Shown: positions 59,845 through 64,000 of the stretch, piece by piece
Layout of the letters: every line of letters starts with the position of its first letter
Position numbering within the stretch: position 1 is the first letter of the stretch
From: Collybia mongolica
Lineage: Eukaryota; Basidiomycota; Agaricomycetes; Agaricales; Clitocybaceae
Assembly (NCBI GenBank): GCA_013420905.1
Contig: JAAXNY010000013.1
Location: 1,302,001 to 1,366,000 of the forward strand
Direction: 5' to 3'
Length of the DNA: 64,000 nt
Position numbers and translations under genes: made by a program
Notes under the pieces: generated by a model
The model's input: only the letters and a program-made list of their open reading frames with translations
Databases searched by the model: none
What the model was told of the DNA's origin: nothing

Positions 59845-59852
59845 TATAAATA
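59845..59852 (+). promoter_or_regulatory. TATA box of the transposase gene
   Basis: TATAAATA sits 38 bp upstream of the ATG at 59890 and just downstream of the 19-bp inverted repeat. This placing supports 59890 (MQSLTPAQC) as the start codon. Confidence 0.65.
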
Positions 59853-59889
59853 CAGAGTGTTCAAGTGCTCTAATGCCCCCAAACACACT

Positions 59890-61041
59890 ATGCAATCTCT
59901 TACCCCTGCTCAGTGCTCTCATGTCATCACACTGCTTGATGCAGGTACTTCTGGCCACCAGATCCACAAGATCACTGGCTTCTCCATTGCTACTATCTCT
60001 AGGATCTGCTCTCAGTATTGTTCTGAGCTCCCAAAGTCCTTTGGTGGCTGTCCTTCCAAGCTCACTTCTGCCAATATTAGCTATGCAAAGCACATCATTT
60101 GCATGGGCAAGGCTAATAATGCAGTCCAAGTCACCAAAGCTCTTCAAGATGTCACCAACCAATCTATTTCCTCCCAAACTATTTGTTGCAACTTGAAAAA
60201 GCATGGTTTACGGCCTGCAGTAAAACAAAAATGGCCTCTTCTCAAAACCCATCATAGGAGGGATTGGTTGGACTTTGCAGAAAGGCACAAGGAGTGGACT
60301 CTGGAGGACTGGAAAAGGGTTATATGGTCTGATGAAACCAAAATTAACTGTCTGGGGTCAGATGGAAGGAAATGGATCTGGAAAGAGGTAGGGGAGCAGT
60401 TGAGTGATAGGATTGTAGAGGGGACACTGAAGTTTGGAGGTGGTAATGTGATGGTATGGGGCTGCATGGGGTGGGATGGGGTTGGATATGCAACCAGGAT
60501 TGAGGGAAAGATGGATGCAGACCTCTATGTATCCATCATGGAGGATGAGCTTCAAGATTCCCTTCATCACTATGGGAAAACCCCTGCCAATATCATCTTC
60601 CAGCAGGACAATGACCCCAAACACACAAGCAAGAAGGCCCAAAACTGGTTCAAGGACAATGGTTTCAATGTTATGAAGTGGCCTGCACAGTCACCTGACA
60701 TGAATCCTATTGAACATCTTTGGCATCACCTCAAAATGAAGCTCAATGAATATGAAAATCCTCCACACAGCCAGCATGAGCTTTGGGAGCAAGTGGAGAA
60801 GGAGTGGGAAGCAATAGATAAGTCTGTCTGTCAAGGATTGATTGAGAGCATGCCTAGACATATTGCTGCAGTATTGATATACCAAGTACTAGTTTTACCA
60901 CTTTCTTACTTTTTAATGATGGGCAACAAAACCATTTCAATGATGGCTTTGTATGTATCCTGTGATTTTGCTACCAAAAATGGAAGTGGTGCAAAGACAT
61001 TATGTAAGCAACATTATATGACATCAATGCAGCTTCTGTAA
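59890..61041 (+). CDS. Tc1/mariner transposase, almost intact
   Basis: An uninterrupted frame of 383 residues. The N-terminal helix-turn-helix regions (MQSLTPAQCSHVITLLDAGT; HKITGFSIATISRICSQY; VTKALQDVTNQSISSQTIC) bind the TIR. The DDE catalytic core shows the first Asp in VIWSDETKIN, the second in FQQDNDPKHT and the Glu in SPDMNPIEHLW, with conserved GGGNVMVWGCMGWDG between. All three acidic residues are present. The true C-terminus appears altered: after RHIAAVL the frame runs on into the right TIR instead of ending in the family's usual KAKGGxTKY. A shifted frame 14-17 bp on reads YTKY followed by TAG. So a small deletion probably shifted the frame just before the end. It could still be functional because the lost part is short. 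Confidence 0.9.
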   Translation: MQSLTPAQCSHVITLLDAGTSGHQIHKITGFSIATISRICSQYCSELPKSFGGCPSKLTSANISYAKHIICMGKANNAVQVTKALQDVTNQSISSQTICCNLKKHGLRPAVKQKWPLLKTHHRRDWLDFAERHKEWTLEDWKRVIWSDETKINCLGSDGRKWIWKEVGEQLSDRIVEGTLKFGGGNVMVWGCMGWDGVGYATRIEGKMDADLYVSIMEDELQDSLHHYGKTPANIIFQQDNDPKHTSKKAQNWFKDNGFNVMKWPAQSPDMNPIEHLWHHLKMKLNEYENPPHSQHELWEQVEKEWEAIDKSVCQGLIESMPRHIAAVLIYQVLVLPLSYFLMMGNKTISMMALYVSCDFATKNGSGAKTLCKQHYMTSMQLL

Positions 61042-61309
61042 TTTTTTCATATTTTTCCTATTTTTATTTTCTGACATATGGATGCATCTTTACAGAATGT
61101 GAAAACATTGAAATGGTTTTGTTGCCTACTGTACTTTATCATAAAGGACAGACAGCCCTCAGTGTGTGTTAAGCACTGGAATATACATACACCAGAAGAG
61201 CTGTGGGTCACCAAATTTAGCTGAATTATTAATGAATTTAATTTAATCAATAATATTACTGATCAGTGAAATTTCATCAGTATGCAAAATTACTAAGCAT
61301 TGCCCATTT

Positions 61310-63570
61310 GTAGTTGACAAATGTAAGCATGATTACTAGAGGCTTGTTCCACTTTGGGTCAAACTTTTCCCACAATACAAAACATTGCATATCTCAACAA
61401 TGACAAGACCTATGGATGCAATTTAATTTGCTACTACTAGATATAGTGAGGGGCTACCCAATGTAGATATTTATATGTATTTGTATTTGTTTGTACACCT
61501 TCAAACATCATGATCAAAAGCAGCTCTCTCACTACAAGCATGTTACAAATGAATATCACGTTTGTGTACAAGTTTGCCACACAGCTAGCCAAACAAACAA
61601 TACCATCAAAGTTCCCACACTATAAATCATTGCATATCTCAACAACAACAAGGCCTATGGATGTAATTACAAGTTCTTTATCAACCCAGTTTTCAGGCAG
61701 AAAGGTGATTCATTCATTCATTCATATTTCAACACCATGGGAAAATATTTCCATAATGGGATTTTTCTTCTCTTATGGCTTTTTACAGCATTTCTCCACA
61801 AATACAAAGTATTGTGACAAATGGTGTATTCCATGTGGTAGAACCATCACCTGGTGGGTGGGTATGCACCCCTGGATGTGCTGTCCAGACCAAGTAGTGC
61901 CATTCACCCCTGTGTCCAAACCAGATGTGTGTAAGGTGAGTGCATATGTGCCCCACATCTAGTTGCTCAGATATACCTTGTTCTTTTGTATATGCACCTA
62001 TATGCTGCTGTATACCTTGAGACTACCTTGGTGTAATTCTATCTACCTTGTGATATATTCTTATTCCTTTTACAAATATTAGTTTACTTCTTACTGATAC
62101 TTTACCCCTGTACTATTTGCACAGCACTAGTAGGCTGATATGGACTTCTGGTACACCCACAGTATTTATCCAATGTACCTATTTATAGATTGGACTACCC
62201 AATTGTGAAACTTAAACTAATTGTTTAAATTTTAAGATAATTAATAAATAAAGAATATACCAAATAGTTAAATCACTAAGGAAGTAATATTGATCCAAAT
62301 GCCTACTTGGGTGGAGTGGGCCAACACACTGTGTGGCAGGTACTCGTTCTTTATTTCTTTCCTTAGGAGAAATAAGTCCATTCCACATTCAGGAAGTTGG
62401 AAATGACTAGAAACAATGTAGGTGATAGTTTATGGAGGTCATGTGACCATGGGAAAATGTTACAAATTAAACAAGCAATGCCTGTGCACAAAACCCAATG
62501 CCATAGCTTGCCTGGCTTGCCTGGCTATGGAGAAAACACAAAAACCATCAGAACTAACTTTTTCCCAGGATCATGGACACTAAATAAGCATTCAGATTGT
62601 TGTCATGTATTTGGTATACTTATGTGGTGGGATAGATCATGTGACATGTGCCAATAAATAGAGAAATCAATCCTCTTTGTATTTCAGGTAAATATAGTAG
62701 TAGTTGTTGATTATTCCTATGTTTAGCATAATTTCCCACAAGGGTCATGTTTGGTCAGGGTCATTGTTGTTATAAGATGTTTATCCACCCTTGGGATAAC
62801 ACACAGACCTTCAAAACTAGCTGAATCTGGACATTTCTAATATTTTGCTCAAAATAGACCGTGGGAAAAATGTGCTCAACAAGGAAATTGTAGAGCCATG
62901 TTTGTACATTCCAAACATATAAAAACAAAGTTAATAGCTTTACTGGTTATGGAGAAAATCACAAAATAAATTTTGAAACGCAATGCTTTGAAATATTAGA
63001 TATGCACAATTTTGATGGCATCATCAAGAGCATTATGTAAGCATCCCAAATACATGCAAATTATGTCACAATACTTTGTATTTGTGGAGAAATGCTGTAA
63101 AAAGCCATAAGAGAAGAAAAATCCCATTATGGAAATATTTTCCCATGGTGTTGAAATATGAATGAATGAATGAATCACCTTTCTGCCCGAAAACTGGGTT
63201 GATAAAGAACTTGTAATTACATCCATAGGCCTTGTTGTTGAGATATGCAATGATTTATAGTGTGGGAACTTTGATGGTATTGTTTGTTTGGCTAGCTGTG
63301 TGGCAAACTTGTACACAAACTTGATATTCATTTGTAACATGCTTGTAGTGAGAGAGCTGCTTTTGATCATGATGTTTGAAGGTGTACAAACAAATACAAA
63401 TACATATAAATATCTACATTGGGTAGCCCCTCACTATATCTAGTAGTAGCAAATTAAATTGCATCCATAGGTCTTGTCATTGTGGAGATATGCAATGTTT
63501 TGTATTGTGGGAAAAGTTTGACCCAAAGTGGAACAAGCCTCTTGTAATCATGCTTATGTTTGTCAACTAC
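61310..63570. mobile_element. Foldback-type element with about 508-bp inverted arms
   Basis: A sequence at 61310-61818 recurs in inverted orientation at 63065-63570 with only scattered differences. The 1246-bp interior (61819-63064) has no credible coding frame. The mirrored reading frames in the two arms (61510-61962 plus, 63370-62996 minus, both MIKSSSLTTSMLQMN...) arise from the repeat and are not genes. Each arm has internal, diverged duplicate blocks (for example 61366-61440 and 61612-61680). No transposase is seen, so it is non-autonomous. I could not find a clear target duplication. Confidence 0.85.
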
Positions 63571-63613
63571 GCTGTTGGAGCTAACAGCATAGTTGACAAA
63601 TGTAAGCATGATT
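63546..63613. repeat. 32-bp imperfect hairpin at the right end of the foldback element
   Basis: Arms 63546-63577 and 63582-63613 pair at 29 of 32 positions around a 4-base loop. Left arm begins AATCATGCTTATG, right arm ends GTAAGCATGATT. The arms repeat the outer terminal sequence of the foldback element, so a second, inverted terminus lies next to it. Confidence 0.85.
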
Positions 63614-64000
63614 ATGCTGTGGAGTTATTAATTAATTCTTGAGATATCCCAAGAAAAAGGCCAAATTTATATTATTAAATGCAGCCCATGTTAGCAGTTG
63701 CCTTTTTTGCTCAAAATCCGTGCGTCGGCTAATTTCGATTCCCACAGTTAGAAAAATATTTCCATGACTACAAAGTCTTACTGATGTACTTCAAACTGTT
63801 TACTGATCATGTACTAATGAATTCTTGGAACACTTCAAAATTACTAACCGTGGGAAAAGCAACACTGGATCTTGTTGGGTACGCTGAATTTTCCCTGCAA
63901 ACCCAGGATGATGAACGAGTTACTTATGTAAACATAAGGACTTGTAATCACTACCAGATGTGGTCAGGCAGTCACTGGTAATGTGGCAGGTGCCTCTGTA
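63614..64000. other. A+T-rich tail, no gene seen
   Basis: A 65-codon frame at 63784-63981 is not supported by any recognisable content. The transposon block continues to the window edge. Confidence 0.45.

Larger units (their letters stand above)
59531..61131 (+). mobile_element. Full-length Tc1/mariner transposon with 233-bp terminal inverted repeats
   Basis: The element is 1601 bp, bounded by TA on both sides (59529-59530 and 61132-61133), the expected target duplication. The TIRs are about 233 bp (59531-59763 and 60899-61131), long for the family, and highly similar. Outer ends read CAGTAGGC...GCCTACTG. The transposase frame runs between them. It inserted in the 3' part of, or next to, the gypsy relic. 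The high similarity of the two TIRs suggests the insertion is younger than its neighbours. Confidence 0.95.

Noticed and set aside
59825..60196. 123-codon plus-strand frame overlapping the transposase start
   Set aside because: Shadow frame; the transposase motifs are in the other frame.
61510..61962. 150-codon reading frame MIKSSSLTTSM... as a gene, also present at 63370-62996 on the other strand
   Set aside because: Both copies lie in the inverted arms of the foldback element; composition and lack of domains indicate a non-coding repeat.

Overview
The window looks like nuclear DNA of a filamentous basidiomycete, most likely an agaricomycete. Genes are split by many short introns (about 45-70 nt, GT-AG with a few GC-AG). 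Several protein families are typical of that group: a PPO-like heme peroxidase, tandem GH95 alpha-fucosidases, a CE5 esterase, a KRE6/SKN1-type GH16, and a large fungus-specific family of multi-span membrane proteins. Species cannot be fixed from the sequence alone.

Layout. 1-2.1 kb: the 5' end of a probable sphingolipid C9-methyltransferase (minus) and a complete YIF1. 2.2-8.1 kb: an A+T-rich transposon graveyard with a TIR-bounded DNA transposon relic, a decayed unknown minus-strand reading frame split by a 5'-truncated LINE, and a gypsy LTR/gag relic. 8.8-13.5 kb: housekeeping genes (RBM18-like RRM protein, ribosomal protein uL14, tRNA-Gly with an intron, V-ATPase subunit E). 15.5-22.6 kb: a head-to-head cell-wall pair, GH16 (KRE6/SKN1-like) and a GT2 glycosyltransferase, sharing a 255-bp promoter. 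24.5-30 kb: a stand-alone PPO/LDS-type peroxidase without a P450 domain, and eIF3l. 30.7-39.4 kb: two tandem GH95 genes and a CE5 cutinase/acetylxylan esterase, a small secreted-hydrolase cluster. 40.8-46.9 kb: a near full-length but broken LINE flanked by a 15-bp target duplication. 47-55.4 kb: a Qc-SNARE (SYN8-like), a class I glutamine amidotransferase, a long disordered membrane-anchored protein, and an orphan membrane protein with a broken paralogue behind it. 57-64 kb: a second transposon block with a gypsy relic, a full-length Tc1/mariner element carrying an almost intact transposase, and a 2.3-kb foldback element with about 508-bp inverted arms.

The most notable points are the structure of the Tc1 element (each 233-bp TIR carries two inverted copies of a 21-bp motif, plus a perfect 19-bp palindrome in its promoter), the foldback element, a GC-AG intron conserved in both GH95 copies, and direct internal evidence of CpG-to-TpG/CpA decay in the transposon blocks. 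I found no clearly new multi-gene system. Most genes fit known families, and the novelty is in the mobile DNA. Exon boundaries are read by eye from splice signals and remembered family sequence and have not been checked by alignment.
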